Source of the DNA: Rhodopseudomonas palustris
Lineage (GTDB): Bacteria; Pseudomonadota; Alphaproteobacteria; Rhizobiales; Xanthobacteraceae
Assembly: GCF_003591005.1 (NCBI RefSeq)
Contig: NZ_QYYD01000021.1
Span: 54,738 to 118,737, forward strand
DNA: 64,000 bases
Reading direction: 5' to 3'
This document shows, piece by piece, positions 24,645 through 33,753 of the stretch (its first letter is position 1; each line of letters begins with the position of its first letter). Under the pieces are notes generated by a model. That model worked only from the letters and a program-made list of their open reading frames with translations. It had not been told where the DNA came from and did not search any database. Position numbers and translations under genes: made by a program.

Positions 24645-26096
24645 GTGAACGGTCCTGCACATCCGTCCAAAGCGAGGCGCGAGGCGCCCGAGCCGGGCCC
24701 GCGGCGCCACACCCGTGTCGACCTGCTGCTAACGCACCCGGTCGGCTGGACGATCCTGCGCCTCGCGATTCCGAATTCGACCGTAATGCTGGTGCAGGTG
24801 CTGATCGGCCTGCTCGAAGTCTACTTTGTCGCCAGGCTCGGCCTCGATGCGCTGGCAGGAGTCACTCTGGTGTTTCCGCTGCTCGCCCTCACCGTGGCGA
24901 TCTCGCAGGGCGCGACCGGCGGCGGCATCGTCACCTCGGTCGCCCGCGCGCTCGGACGCGGCGACGCCGCCGAAGCGAACGCCTACCCGTGGTATGCGCT
25001 CGTGCTGGCTGTGCCGCTCGGGTTGGCGACGACGACCTTTATGTACGTGTTCGGCCCGCCGATCTATCGCGCGATGGGCGGTCACGGCGCGGCGCTGGCG
25101 ATCTCGCTGCAATACTCCGGCGTGGTGTTCGGCGGCGCGACGCTGATCTGGACCTTCAACCTGCTGCTGGCTGCAGTGCGCGGCACCGGCAATCTGCGCG
25201 TCCCGGTCGTCGTGGTCTGCTCGGGCGCGGCCGTCCTGGTGCCACTGTCGCCGCTGCTGATCTTCGGTGGCTTCGGCGTCCCGGCGCTCGGCCCGATCGG
25301 CGGCGGCGTCGCGCTGCTGGTGTACTACGGCGGCGGCAGCCTTGCCTATGCGGTCTATCTGTGGGGTCATCGGGGCGTGCTGCGACCGTCCCGGACGCCG
25401 CCACGGCTGGCGCTCGCGCCGGCGCTCACTGTTCTGAAGATCGGCGGCGTCTCGGCGATCATCGCGGCAAGTACCAACGTGACGCTGACACTGGTGACGG
25501 CCTATGTGGGCGCCCACGGCATCGCCGCGCTGGCCGGCTACGGCTCGGCGTCGCGGCTTGAGTTCCTGCTGGTGCCGATCTCCTACGGCATCGGCGGTCC
25601 GGTCGGAATGGTGGTCAGCGCGAGCCTTGGGGCCGGGCTGATCGAACGCGCGCGGCAGGCCGCCTGGACCGGCTCCGCCATCGGCGCGGCGGTCACCGCG
25701 GCGATCGGCCTCGTCGGCGCGCTGTTCGCGCCACAATGGATCGCCTTGTTCAACGACGACCCCGTCGCGATAAGCGCCGGCGTGCAGTATCTGCACGACG
25801 TCGGTCCGTTCTTCGGCTTCTTCGGCCTCGGCTTCGTGCTGTATTGCGTCGGCCAGGCGACCCGCCGGCTGAGCGCCTCACTGGTCGGCGCCTTGACCCG
25901 TGCTCTGATTGCAGCCGCCGGCGGCTATCTACTGTTGCGGTGGCACGCCAGCCTGATGTTGAACTTCTTCGCCGTGTCGGCCGGTATGATGGCGTTTGGC
26001 CTGATCCCGCTGTGGAGTCTGATCCGGCGCGTCGGCTTCGAACGGCCCGGGGAGGCCTCGCCGACTGTCGCGCTGCTGAAAAGCTCGTCGCAATGA
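24645..26096 (+). CDS. MATE-family efflux transporter
   Basis: A ~483-residue integral membrane protein with about twelve hydrophobic segments in two homologous halves (RLAIPNSTVMLVQVLIGLLE at the start; ISYGIGGPVGMVVSASLGAG in the second half), as in Na+ or H+ driven MATE multidrug exporters. I favour the GTG at 24645, which has GGGAG nine bases upstream and leaves about 100 bases for the divergent promoter. An ATG at 24582 would add 21 residues. The LysR gene next door is the probable regulator; the exported compound is unknown. Confidence 0.9.
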   Translation: MNGPAHPSKARREAPEPGPRRHTRVDLLLTHPVGWTILRLAIPNSTVMLVQVLIGLLEVYFVARLGLDALAGVTLVFPLLALTVAISQGATGGGIVTSVARALGRGDAAEANAYPWYALVLAVPLGLATTTFMYVFGPPIYRAMGGHGAALAISLQYSGVVFGGATLIWTFNLLLAAVRGTGNLRVPVVVVCSGAAVLVPLSPLLIFGGFGVPALGPIGGGVALLVYYGGGSLAYAVYLWGHRGVLRPSRTPPRLALAPALTVLKIGGVSAIIAASTNVTLTLVTAYVGAHGIAALAGYGSASRLEFLLVPISYGIGGPVGMVVSASLGAGLIERARQAAWTGSAIGAAVTAAIGLVGALFAPQWIALFNDDPVAISAGVQYLHDVGPFFGFFGLGFVLYCVGQATRRLSASLVGALTRALIAAAGGYLLLRWHASLMLNFFAVSAGMMAFGLIPLWSLIRRVGFERPGEASPTVALLKSSSQ

Positions 26097-26550
26097 CGCC
26101 CTCACCCACGTGCAGTGGACAAGTCACGAGCGCCCCCGATGCCCTCGACACCAAGGACGTGCCGATTGCGATGAGCCCGACCGAGCAGATAGTCCGGATC
26201 ACCGAACGGCAACGACTGATCCGGTCCGGGGCCTGTCGCTGGTCAGCCGGCTGTGGGGACCGCGGACGCGGTGCAGGGAAAATGCATGCAGCTGCGGTTC
26301 TTTGCTCGCCGGCCCGCACGGCCCCGATCGCCGAGCCGCGGCATAGGGTGCGCTTCAAAGGCGAACTTGGAACAAGCGGACAAAGGGATGCAACAATACT
26401 GACCATCTTTAATATGCTGGTCATCATCGCTATGTCTCGACCACTGCTTCGCCCGGCGGTTCGGCCGGCGCTGCAGGTCACGCATGGTGCATCGGCAGAT
26501 CGAAATCACATCCATCGGGAGCTGCACCGCCGGATGGCAATGCGACCAAC
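26097..26550. other. Intergenic region between MATE and kinase genes
   Basis: About 450 bases. An open frame of 153 codons spans it and overlaps both neighbours at ATGA-type junctions, but its sequence is low in recognisable structure and I do not call it. The stretch around 26400 is AT-richer and contains the inverted repeat listed separately, so the kinase promoter is probably there. Confidence 0.5.
26400..26423. promoter_or_regulatory. Inverted repeat TGACCA-N12-TGGTCA
   Basis: TGACCA at 26400-26405 and TGGTCA at 26418-26423 flank the AT-rich TCTTTAATATGC, about 130 bases upstream of the PAS kinase start. Spacing and symmetry fit a dimeric regulator operator overlapping a promoter. Confidence 0.35.
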
Positions 26551-28605
26551 ATGACCTTATCGCCCGATCTCCGCTTCAATCCGCCGGATGTGTTCAATCT
26601 CACGCGGGAAAGCGTCGTCGTCCGCGACCCTTCCGGTCGCATCCTGGCGTGGAATCGCGCGGCCGAGCGACTTTACGGATGGTCGTCCGAAGAAGCCGTC
26701 GGGCGCGTCGCGGACGACATGCTGTGGAGCACCCCGCCCCTGACCCGTCCTGCACCGGGGAGCAACGACGTCTGGACCGAACAGATTGTTCGCGTCGGTC
26801 GGGATCGGGTGACGCTGCTGATCGACGCCCAGTTCACCGCTCGCCGCAACGCCGACGGCGCGCTACTGGACATCGTGGAGACGAGCCGTTCGGTTTCCAG
26901 CGAACGAGCGGCGCTGTCACGCGAGGGCGAACATCGCTATCGGACGCTGTTTCACGCGATGCCGACCTCCTATTTGGAGCTCGACATTACCGCGATCAGG
27001 CCGTTCATTGCGCAGCACCGTGATCGCAGCATCGCTGAGATCAGAGCCCATTTGCTGGCCTCACCGGAGATCGTTCAACAGATTATGCGCGCCACGAAAG
27101 TGGTCGATGCCAACGACCACGCGGTCGAAGTTTTCGGCGGCGGCGACCGCGAAGGCATGTTCGACTCTGTCGAGCCGTTCTGGCCGCCGGAGAGCCGCGA
27201 AGTCTATGTCGACAGCATGATCGCCAGACTGCAGCAGGTGCCACGCTTCACCCGCGAAGTCACGATGACGACGCTGTCGGGCTGCCGCATTCACTGCATT
27301 TTCACCGCGTGCCTCGACGCGAAGATCGTCGGCGACGGTCGCGTGATCATCGGCATCGTCGATGTGACGGCGTTGACGGTCGCGAACCGCACGCTCGAAG
27401 AAGGCCGCGAGCGCTACCGCGCCCTCTTTCACCTGATGCCGATTCCGCTGTGCCGAATAAACACCGACGTGGTTGCGGCGATCCTGAAGACATTCAGCCG
27501 CGCGCAGCGACAGGATCCGGAAGCGGTGCTGAGTGCACGGCCCGAGCTGATGCACCACATCGCCAATTCCTCGTTCGTCGAAGAGGCCAATGTCAGGGCC
27601 GCGAAGATTCTCGGCCTCGAAGCCCCTGACGATCTCCGGGGTCTACCAGCCGGATCGTTGCTGTCGTCTCGCCCCGACACGTTGCGACGGTTGGCACTCG
27701 CCTCGATCCGGGGAGTGCCGTTCGAAGAGGAAACCCAGATCGTCTCGCCGACCGGAGAAGAACTCGACGTGCTGCTATCGATGAGTTTCATCGAGCACGC
27801 CGGCAGCCGGTTTTCTCTCGCCGGACTGATCGACATCCGGGACCGGCTCAAGGCCGAAGGCGACCTCGCGACGCTGCGCGCGGACTTCGCGCACGCGGCG
27901 CGAATTTCGATGCTCGGCGAGCTCGCCGCCTCGATCGCCCACGAGGTTAACCAGCCACTTGCGGCAATTGGCGCCAGCGGCGAAGCCGGCCTGCGCTGGC
28001 TCGATCGCAGCCCGCCGAATCTCGATCAGGTCCGCACCCAGCTGACGCGGCTGGTCGGACAGGCCGAGCGCGCCTCGCGCATCATCGAGCGCATCCGCAC
28101 CACCGCGAAGAGCTCGATCCCCGAGCGGCAGACGCTCGATCTGTCAAAAGTCGCCCAGAATGCGGTGAGTTTCCTCGACCACGAGGCACGGGCACTTCGG
28201 GTGTCGCTGGATTTGCGCCTCTCGGTCGACCCCTGCCTGGTGGTCGCGGACAGAACGGAGCTCGAACAGGTGATCGCCAATCTGGTGATCAACGCGATGC
28301 AGGCGATCGTCAGCAGCGAGGTAAGGAACGGCCGCGTGGTCGTCGGCGTCGGCGCGACCGAACATTGCGCGGAATGCTACGTGATCGACAACGGTCCCGG
28401 GCTGGAGCCACACGTTCAGAAAAGACTGTTCGAAAGCTTCTTCACCACCAAGCGTGAAGGCATGGGACTTGGGCTCTCGGTGTGCCGATCTATCGTGCAG
28501 TCGCTGGGTGGCACCATGGCTGGTGAGAACCGTAGCGACGGCGTCGGCGCCCGGCTGTCGTTCCGGCTCCCGCGCGCGAAAGCGCCACCGAGCACGGCCT
28601 GCTAA
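26551..28605 (+). CDS. Cytoplasmic PAS-domain sensor histidine kinase
   Basis: A 684-residue soluble kinase. Residues ~13-120 are a normal PAS domain (VVVRDPSGRILAWNRAAERLYGWSSEEAVGR). Two further sensor units (about 127-280 and 284-440) share an unusual pattern: R-Y-R-x-L-F-H-x-M-P, then an inserted helical stretch ending in a P-E-x...I segment before the N-x-x-A...L-G PAS core. The phosphoacceptor H at ~465 lies in SIAHEVNQPLAAIG, and the ATPase lobe has NLVINAMQAI, IDNGPGLEPH and GMGLGLSVCRS. It ends 7 bases from the convergent FixJ-type regulator, its likely partner. The lack of membrane segments points to sensing a cytoplasmic or diffusible signal. Confidence 0.92.
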   Translation: MTLSPDLRFNPPDVFNLTRESVVVRDPSGRILAWNRAAERLYGWSSEEAVGRVADDMLWSTPPLTRPAPGSNDVWTEQIVRVGRDRVTLLIDAQFTARRNADGALLDIVETSRSVSSERAALSREGEHRYRTLFHAMPTSYLELDITAIRPFIAQHRDRSIAEIRAHLLASPEIVQQIMRATKVVDANDHAVEVFGGGDREGMFDSVEPFWPPESREVYVDSMIARLQQVPRFTREVTMTTLSGCRIHCIFTACLDAKIVGDGRVIIGIVDVTALTVANRTLEEGRERYRALFHLMPIPLCRINTDVVAAILKTFSRAQRQDPEAVLSARPELMHHIANSSFVEEANVRAAKILGLEAPDDLRGLPAGSLLSSRPDTLRRLALASIRGVPFEEETQIVSPTGEELDVLLSMSFIEHAGSRFSLAGLIDIRDRLKAEGDLATLRADFAHAARISMLGELAASIAHEVNQPLAAIGASGEAGLRWLDRSPPNLDQVRTQLTRLVGQAERASRIIERIRTTAKSSIPERQTLDLSKVAQNAVSFLDHEARALRVSLDLRLSVDPCLVVADRTELEQVIANLVINAMQAIVSSEVRNGRVVVGVGATEHCAECYVIDNGPGLEPHVQKRLFESFFTTKREGMGLGLSVCRSIVQSLGGTMAGENRSDGVGARLSFRLPRAKAPPSTAC

Positions 28606-28612
28606 CGCGCCG

Positions 28613-29278
28613 CTACAGGCGCAGCACGGCAATCTTGTTGACGATGTCGGCCGCTGAGGTTGCCTTCAGCTTACGGCGCGCGCTGGAGCGATGCATCTTC
28701 ACCGTGATTTCAGAAACGCCGAGCTCATGGGCGATCTGCTTGTTGAGCAGGCCGCGGCCGACGCCGCGCAACACGTCCCTCTCGCGTGCCGTCAGGCGTT
28801 CGGCCAAGCGGCGAAGTTCGATCAGGTCTTCGTCCTTGGAGCGTCGGTCCTTGTCCTCTCGCAGCGCCTTGATCACCGCGTCGAGCAATTCCTGTTGCCG
28901 GAATGGCTTGGGCAGGAAATCGACCGCGCCGGCCTTCATCGCGCGTACGGAAGTCGGGACGTCGCCGTGCCCGGTGATGAAGATGATTGGAACATGCACG
29001 CCCATCTCACTCAGGCGAGATTGCAGTTCAAGCCCGCTGGTGCCCGGCAGTCGGAGATCGAGCACCAGGCAGGCAGGCCTGTCCGGCAGACCGGCGTCGA
29101 GCAATTCCTGGGTCGATCCGAACAGCATGGCTTCGATGCCGACTGACGCCAACAGGTCGCCGAGGCTGTCCCGAACCGCAGGGTCGTCGTCGACGACCAG
29201 AACGACGGGAGTTTTGACAGGCGCGGCCAACGTCTTGCTATTCGGCACCTTGGACACCGACGGTTGAGCCGCGAACAT
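28613..29278 (-). CDS. FixJ/NarL-type response regulator
   Basis: A 221-residue regulator. The receiver domain has acidic residues in VVDDDPAVRDS, the phosphorylated D74 in LVLDLRLPG and the lysine in FLPKPFRQQELLDAV. The C-terminal LuxR-type helix-turn-helix reads LTARERDVLRGVGRGLLNKQIAHELGVSEITVKMHRS. ATG at 29278 follows GGGAGG; an upstream extension to 29341 is not needed. It is convergent with the PAS kinase and divergent from a single-domain receiver, forming a three-gene signalling locus. The palindrome TACCTAGGTA in the divergent region may be its binding site. Confidence 0.93.
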   Translation of the reverse strand: MFAAQPSVSKVPNSKTLAAPVKTPVVLVVDDDPAVRDSLGDLLASVGIEAMLFGSTQELLDAGLPDRPACLVLDLRLPGTSGLELQSRLSEMGVHVPIIFITGHGDVPTSVRAMKAGAVDFLPKPFRQQELLDAVIKALREDKDRRSKDEDLIELRRLAERLTARERDVLRGVGRGLLNKQIAHELGVSEITVKMHRSSARRKLKATSAADIVNKIAVLRL

Positions 29279-29403
29279 GGCTTGCCTCCCGGGTTTCGGG
29301 GGCGCCGACGAGTTCGGTTGAAATCGCGCTGTACCGAGCACCCCGACCCAACGCTACCAAAGTCGGGGGGCTCGCTCAACGGGCCGGTATTTTGCCGAGC
29401 CTA

Positions 29404-29413
29404 TACCTAGGTA
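29404..29413. promoter_or_regulatory. Palindrome TACCTAGGTA upstream of FixJ-type gene
   Basis: A perfect 10-base palindrome about 125 bases upstream of the regulator start and about 150 bases upstream of the divergent receiver gene. A close relative, CATACC-GA-GGTATG, lies upstream of the second PAS kinase (33972-33985). The half site TACC is the kind of sequence NarL/FixJ dimers recognise; binding is inferred. Confidence 0.45.
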
Positions 29414-29565
29414 GTCGTTCAGGTTCGGCCAACCTCGTTGCATGCCCGGCAGCGCTCGTTCAGTGTGGCCGGATGGTCAGGCACGGCCGATAGCGCGGAT
29501 CTCGGGACAATTTCGGCATCTGTGAGAGCGTCCGGCACTGCCGCGACCGTAAGGAGGCGCGCGTT

Positions 29566-29937
29566 TTGCCTGGACCATTGTTATCTATCATCGACGACGA
29601 CGACGATGTCCGCCAGTCCTTGCAGGATCTGGTCGAGAGCGTGGGGTACACCGCCAGGCTGTTCGAGAGCGGCGAGGCCTTCCTGGCTTCAGATGCTTTG
29701 CTCGAGAGCCAATGCATTATCAGCGACATCCAGATGGCGGGGATGACAGGCGTCGCGCTGGCCGAACAACTGGCGCGTCGTGGAAACCGAACGCCCGTAA
29801 TTCTGATCTCCGCTTTCGCAACCGAGGAAATGCTGCGCGGGCTGCGCAACGCCAACGTGATCGCGGTCCTACCCAAACCGCTGCAGCCGAACGCCCTGAT
29901 CGATCAGATCAAGTCGGCCCTCGCCGGCCGATCCTGA
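29566..29937 (+). CDS. Single-domain response regulator (FixJ receiver type)
   Basis: A 123-residue receiver domain only: LLSIIDDDDDVRQSLQDLV, phosphorylated D54 in IISDIQMAGMTG, the S/T position in ILISAFA and the lysine in VLPKPLQPNAL. The start is a TTG at 29566 preceded by AAGGAGG at ideal spacing. It is divergent from the FixJ-type regulator and near the PAS kinase. It could compete for phosphoryl groups from the kinase or act in a relay. Confidence 0.9.
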   Translation: MPGPLLSIIDDDDDVRQSLQDLVESVGYTARLFESGEAFLASDALLESQCIISDIQMAGMTGVALAEQLARRGNRTPVILISAFATEEMLRGLRNANVIAVLPKPLQPNALIDQIKSALAGRS

Positions 29938-30193
29938 CACGATCGAGTGCCTCCCCGGGTCGTAAGTCTCTCGCCAGCACGGCACAGCCAATCGGCGCCG
30001 TTTGGACACGGCCGCTGCTGCAATGTTCTGCTGGCTCACAGCGCAGCCTCGTCGCCGGCCTTCCCCCTACCGACTGATGGGATCTTGCAGCCCTCGGCAT
30101 GATGGCGCGCGGCCGGTTCGCTGCTGATAGTCTGATCATTCGTTCCGCAGCACGACGCTATCAACCGGAAAACAGCAACAGGAAAACAGCCGG

Positions 30194-31087
30194 ATGACTT
30201 CGATGTCCCGTCGCCCTCGTACATCTTCACACCCGCGCATCGTCGTCGCAGGTGCGACCGGTCGCGTCGGAGCCGCGCTAACAACACGGATGGCCGCAGA
30301 TCCGGTCGACCTCGTGGCGCTGACTCGCGATGTGCGCACCGACCGAATTCCGGACGGCGTGGCCATCGCCACCGTTGATTTCTCGGATGTCTCCTCGTTG
30401 TCGTCTGCGCTGCGCGGCGCGGATCGGTTGTTTCTGGCACACGGCACCTCCGACAGACAGTTGGCAAATGAGATCGCGCTGATCGACGCGGCGGTGGCCG
30501 CCGGGGTCTCGCACATCGTGAAGCTGTCGGTGATGGGGCCGCCGACCCGGCTGCACCCGTTCGACTGGCACATGAAGATCGAAGCGGACCTCGCCACGCG
30601 TGACATCGGCTACACCGTTCTCCGCCCCTCCACCTTCGTGAACATCCTGGCACGCGCGGCGAAGGCCGTCGCCGAAGATAGTTGGGGCGGCGCTGCCGGT
30701 GACGGCCGTGTCAACCTGATCGATACGCGTGACATCGCCGAAGTCGCGCGGCACGCGTTGCTCGACGATCGCCACATCGAGTCGCAGCGGGCCTACCACC
30801 TCACCGGGCCGCGAGCCGTCAGCATGCCGCAGATCGCCGAACAGCTCTCACGTTTGCTCGGGCGTAAGGTGGTCTATCAGCACCGCACCGCCTCCGCACA
30901 TCGCGACGTTCTGATCGCTTCCGGCATCAACGAGCTGGCCGCCGATCTCCTGCTCGGGCTGGACCAGCTGTTCAATCAATCGGTGCTTGCCGAAACGACC
31001 ACCACAGTGGCCGAAGTCACGGGGCGTGAGCCGCGATCGACCGAAGATTGGCTGGGTGACAACATCGCGGCCTTCCAGACATCCTGA
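30194..31087 (+). CDS. NmrA-like NAD(P)-binding protein
   Basis: A 297-residue Rossmann-fold protein of the atypical SDR/NmrA group. The dinucleotide motif is VVAGATGRVGAAL near residue 20; later segments LRGADRLFLAHGTSD, HIVKLSVMGPP and YTVLRPSTFVNIL follow the family, and LSRLLGRKVVYQH is typical of the C-terminal part. The catalytic Y-x-x-x-K of classical SDRs is absent, so it may be a redox sensor or a reductase of quinone-like substrates. It is monocistronic as far as can be seen. A second ATG lies three codons in. Confidence 0.87.
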   Translation: MTSMSRRPRTSSHPRIVVAGATGRVGAALTTRMAADPVDLVALTRDVRTDRIPDGVAIATVDFSDVSSLSSALRGADRLFLAHGTSDRQLANEIALIDAAVAAGVSHIVKLSVMGPPTRLHPFDWHMKIEADLATRDIGYTVLRPSTFVNILARAAKAVAEDSWGGAAGDGRVNLIDTRDIAEVARHALLDDRHIESQRAYHLTGPRAVSMPQIAEQLSRLLGRKVVYQHRTASAHRDVLIASGINELAADLLLGLDQLFNQSVLAETTTTVAEVTGREPRSTEDWLGDNIAAFQTS

Positions 31088-31200
31088 CGGAATTTCGCTC
31101 CAGACCGAGAGCACGACGGTGACGGAAACGCTGCCTCTTCCGGGACTGAACGGGAGCTCTTCATCACGCGGCACGCAAGGCGTGCCGCCCGGCGAGGCGC

Positions 31201-31330
31201 ATCCCGACTGATCGCCACAGCGTAACCTCGCTGTTGGGACGGGCGCGACGCCGTGCTCATCGATACGCTACGAAGCACCGCGTAGAACGCCGAGCTCGCC
31301 GACTGGATCACGAGCGAGTGCCGTCAACTG
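31201..31330 (+). pseudogene. Possible remnant of an MBL-fold hydrolase N terminus
   Basis: In the 305-base gap between the NmrA-like gene and the second kinase, two short pieces resemble the start of metallo-beta-lactamase-fold proteins in neighbouring frames: HSVTSLL, then DGRDAVLIDT with an in-frame TAG, then NAELADWIT. No metal-binding H-x-H-x-D-H follows. If correct, it is a decayed fragment; the evidence is short and the call tentative. Confidence 0.35.
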
Positions 31331-31392
31331 TGGCGCCGCGCAGGCGGCCAGGCGCCGAAGCTGAAAGCGCTTACCGCGACAGCTCCGCTACG

Positions 31393-33753
31393 TCAGCCAG
31401 GCTCCTGAGCAAGCGGAAGATCGAAGGAGAACACCGCGCCTCCGGCCGGCTGGTTCGTCACCGAGAATTGTCCTCCCATCGACTCTACGGCCGAGCGGCA
31501 GATCTGCAGGCCCATCCCGATCCCGTTGGCCTTGGTCGTGAAGAACGGCTCGAACAGCCTGTCGACGTGCTGCTCGGGAATGCCCGGTCCGGTATCGGCC
31601 ACCCGAACCCGTATCAGCTCGTCGTCGGCGTCGATCTCGATCGTGACGCGGCGTAGTCCCGGCTGCTCCCGCATTGCATCGGCGGCATTGTTCACCAGAT
31701 TGACGAAGACCTGCTGCAGTTCGATCGGATCGCCGCTGACCTGTAGCGGCGCGTCGCTGCAGACGATCTCAAGTTCGACATTCGCCCGCCTCAGATCGTG
31801 CGCCAGCAAGTCGCGCGTTTCGAACAGCAGTCGACATAGATCGATGGCTCTTACCGCGCGCCGTCCGGCGACGATGTTGTCGCGGGTCCGCTGGACGATC
31901 CCGGCGACGCGCTGCGCCGTCCGCTCGACGCGCTGCAGAATGCGATGGAGCATCGCGATGTCCGTCTGTTCGCGGGAAAGCAGCCGCAGCCCGGTCTGGG
32001 CATCCATCAGCATCGAGGCGATCGGCTGATTGAGTTCGTGGGCGATCGATGCCGAGAAGGCGCCGACGGTTGCGACGCGGTTGGCGCGTGCAAGTTCCGC
32101 CTGCGCGGCCCGCCGCATTCCCTCGATGCGCTCCTGGTCCGAAAGATCGACGTGGCTGGACAGATGCAGCCCGTCCGGCAGCCGGATCACCGTGAAGTAC
32201 ACCGGCACCCGGCGGCCGCCCTTGCCGATCAAAACGGTCCGGCCGTCGATATGATCCACGCCGTCGTAGTACATCACGAGCTGCCGCAGCAAGATCTCGC
32301 GTCCATCGTCCGCGATCTGCGCAGGCGGAAGCGCCACCAGATCGGCGACGCTGTCGTACCCCAGCAGCCGTGCCAGCGCTTCGTTGACCCGGGTGGTTTG
32401 GATTGCGTTCAGGGTGCGAGACAGTTCATCGGGATGCGCAGCCATATAAGACCGCAGATCGGCCACGCCGCTCGCCTTGAGATGGTCGAGGATTGTCTCG
32501 GCGGCGTTGAAGTCCATCTCCGCGAAGGTCATGTTGCTGATGTCGAACAGGCCGGCGTAGCGACGCTCGGTGCGCATCAGTTCGGCGGTGCGCTCGGCGA
32601 CGCGTTGCTCGAGCGTTTCGTTGAGCTCGCGAACCTTCTGGTGAGCCGTCACCTCCTCGTGAATGTCCGAGATGCCGCCGTAGTAGCGAACGTCTTCCGA
32701 GCCTTCCGTCACCCGGACCGGACGGCCGACGAGCGAAATCCAACGATAACTGCCGTCGGCGTGGCGTAGTCGAAAATTCGCCCTCAGTTCCCTGCGTGCG
32801 GAGAAAGCTTCGCGCTGCAGGCGCAGGAAGTCGTCGCGATCATCCGGATGATAGTCGTCGATATAGTCCTGCCGGCGAATCGTCTCGCGAAAATCCCGGC
32901 CGGTGATTTCCGTATATCGACGATTGTAGAAGTCGATATTCGCCTCGGCGTCGGCGCGCCACAGAATTTGCGGAACCGAATCGGTGAAGTACGCCAACTC
33001 TGCCCTGCTGATTTCCAGCTCGTTGCGCACGCGCTGCAGTTCCTCCTTGGCGAGGACCTCGTTGTGAACGTCGGAAAGTCCCCCGTAGCGGTCGACCTGA
33101 CCGGTCAGGGGCGACAGGACCGGATTGTCGTAGATCTGCATCCAACGATACGAGCCGTTTGCCTGGCGAATGCGTACCTTCAGATCGGTCTGGGTGCGAT
33201 TGGCCACAGCGGCCGAAACCGTCTCGTTGAGGATCGGGATGTCGTCGGGGTGCACGACATCGTTGTATCGCTGCCCTTCAAGGACGGACCATCGGTCGAG
33301 GCCGGTGACCGCCGTCCAGCTTTCGTTCAGATATACGATCTCACCGCGAGGGTTGGAGTGCCACAACACGTAGGGCACGGAATTCGCAAACAGCTCCACC
33401 TCGGACCGGCTGCGTTCGAGATCCCGCTTGGTCGCCTCGAGCCGCTTGCGGCTGACCAGCAGTGCTGCAGTGACGCCGATCGCCACACAGGCGAACAGGC
33501 ATCGTAATAGGCTCGCAGGCGACAGATCATCGATATGAACAAACGCCAACGCGACGACCGTCAAGGCCACGCAGACCTGGGCGCCACGCACAACCAGAGT
33601 CGTGCTGCCCGCGGCGGAAACCAGCACCAGGACGAGCAGATAAAGGATCGAGATTGAGAGATCGAACTTCGGTTGGCTGTCGATCCAAAACACGAAGGCC
33701 GCGAGCAATGCCGCCAGGACCAAAGGCACTGATTTGTGGAAACGCTCAGCCAT
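31393..33753 (-). CDS. Membrane-bound multi-PAS sensor histidine kinase
   Basis: A 786-residue kinase. The first ~100 residues contain about four hydrophobic segments (PLVLAALLAAFVFWI; ILYLLVLVLVSAAG; VCVALTVVALAFV; LFACVAIGVTAALLV). Two PAS/PAC units follow (about 115-235 and 250-375; the PAC ends QVDRYGGLSDVHNE and DVRYYGGISDIHEE). A third sensor unit (about 400-550) has the same unusual insert seen in the kinase at 26551. The H at ~572 is in SIAHELNQPIASML; the ATPase lobe shows NLVNNAADAM, DTGPGIPEQH and GIGMGLQICRS. No response regulator is adjacent; the FixJ-type protein 2 kb away is a candidate partner. Confidence 0.92.
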   Translation of the reverse strand: MAERFHKSVPLVLAALLAAFVFWIDSQPKFDLSISILYLLVLVLVSAAGSTTLVVRGAQVCVALTVVALAFVHIDDLSPASLLRCLFACVAIGVTAALLVSRKRLEATKRDLERSRSEVELFANSVPYVLWHSNPRGEIVYLNESWTAVTGLDRWSVLEGQRYNDVVHPDDIPILNETVSAAVANRTQTDLKVRIRQANGSYRWMQIYDNPVLSPLTGQVDRYGGLSDVHNEVLAKEELQRVRNELEISRAELAYFTDSVPQILWRADAEANIDFYNRRYTEITGRDFRETIRRQDYIDDYHPDDRDDFLRLQREAFSARRELRANFRLRHADGSYRWISLVGRPVRVTEGSEDVRYYGGISDIHEEVTAHQKVRELNETLEQRVAERTAELMRTERRYAGLFDISNMTFAEMDFNAAETILDHLKASGVADLRSYMAAHPDELSRTLNAIQTTRVNEALARLLGYDSVADLVALPPAQIADDGREILLRQLVMYYDGVDHIDGRTVLIGKGGRRVPVYFTVIRLPDGLHLSSHVDLSDQERIEGMRRAAQAELARANRVATVGAFSASIAHELNQPIASMLMDAQTGLRLLSREQTDIAMLHRILQRVERTAQRVAGIVQRTRDNIVAGRRAVRAIDLCRLLFETRDLLAHDLRRANVELEIVCSDAPLQVSGDPIELQQVFVNLVNNAADAMREQPGLRRVTIEIDADDELIRVRVADTGPGIPEQHVDRLFEPFFTTKANGIGMGLQICRSAVESMGGQFSVTNQPAGGAVFSFDLPLAQEPG

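Noticed and set aside
26093..26554. A 153-codon open frame overlapping both the MATE stop and the PAS kinase start at ATG/TGA junctions
   Set aside because: The junctions are suggestive, but the sequence has no family resemblance or ordered hydrophobic pattern, no ribosome site beyond the overlap, and crosses the AT-rich likely promoter of the kinase.
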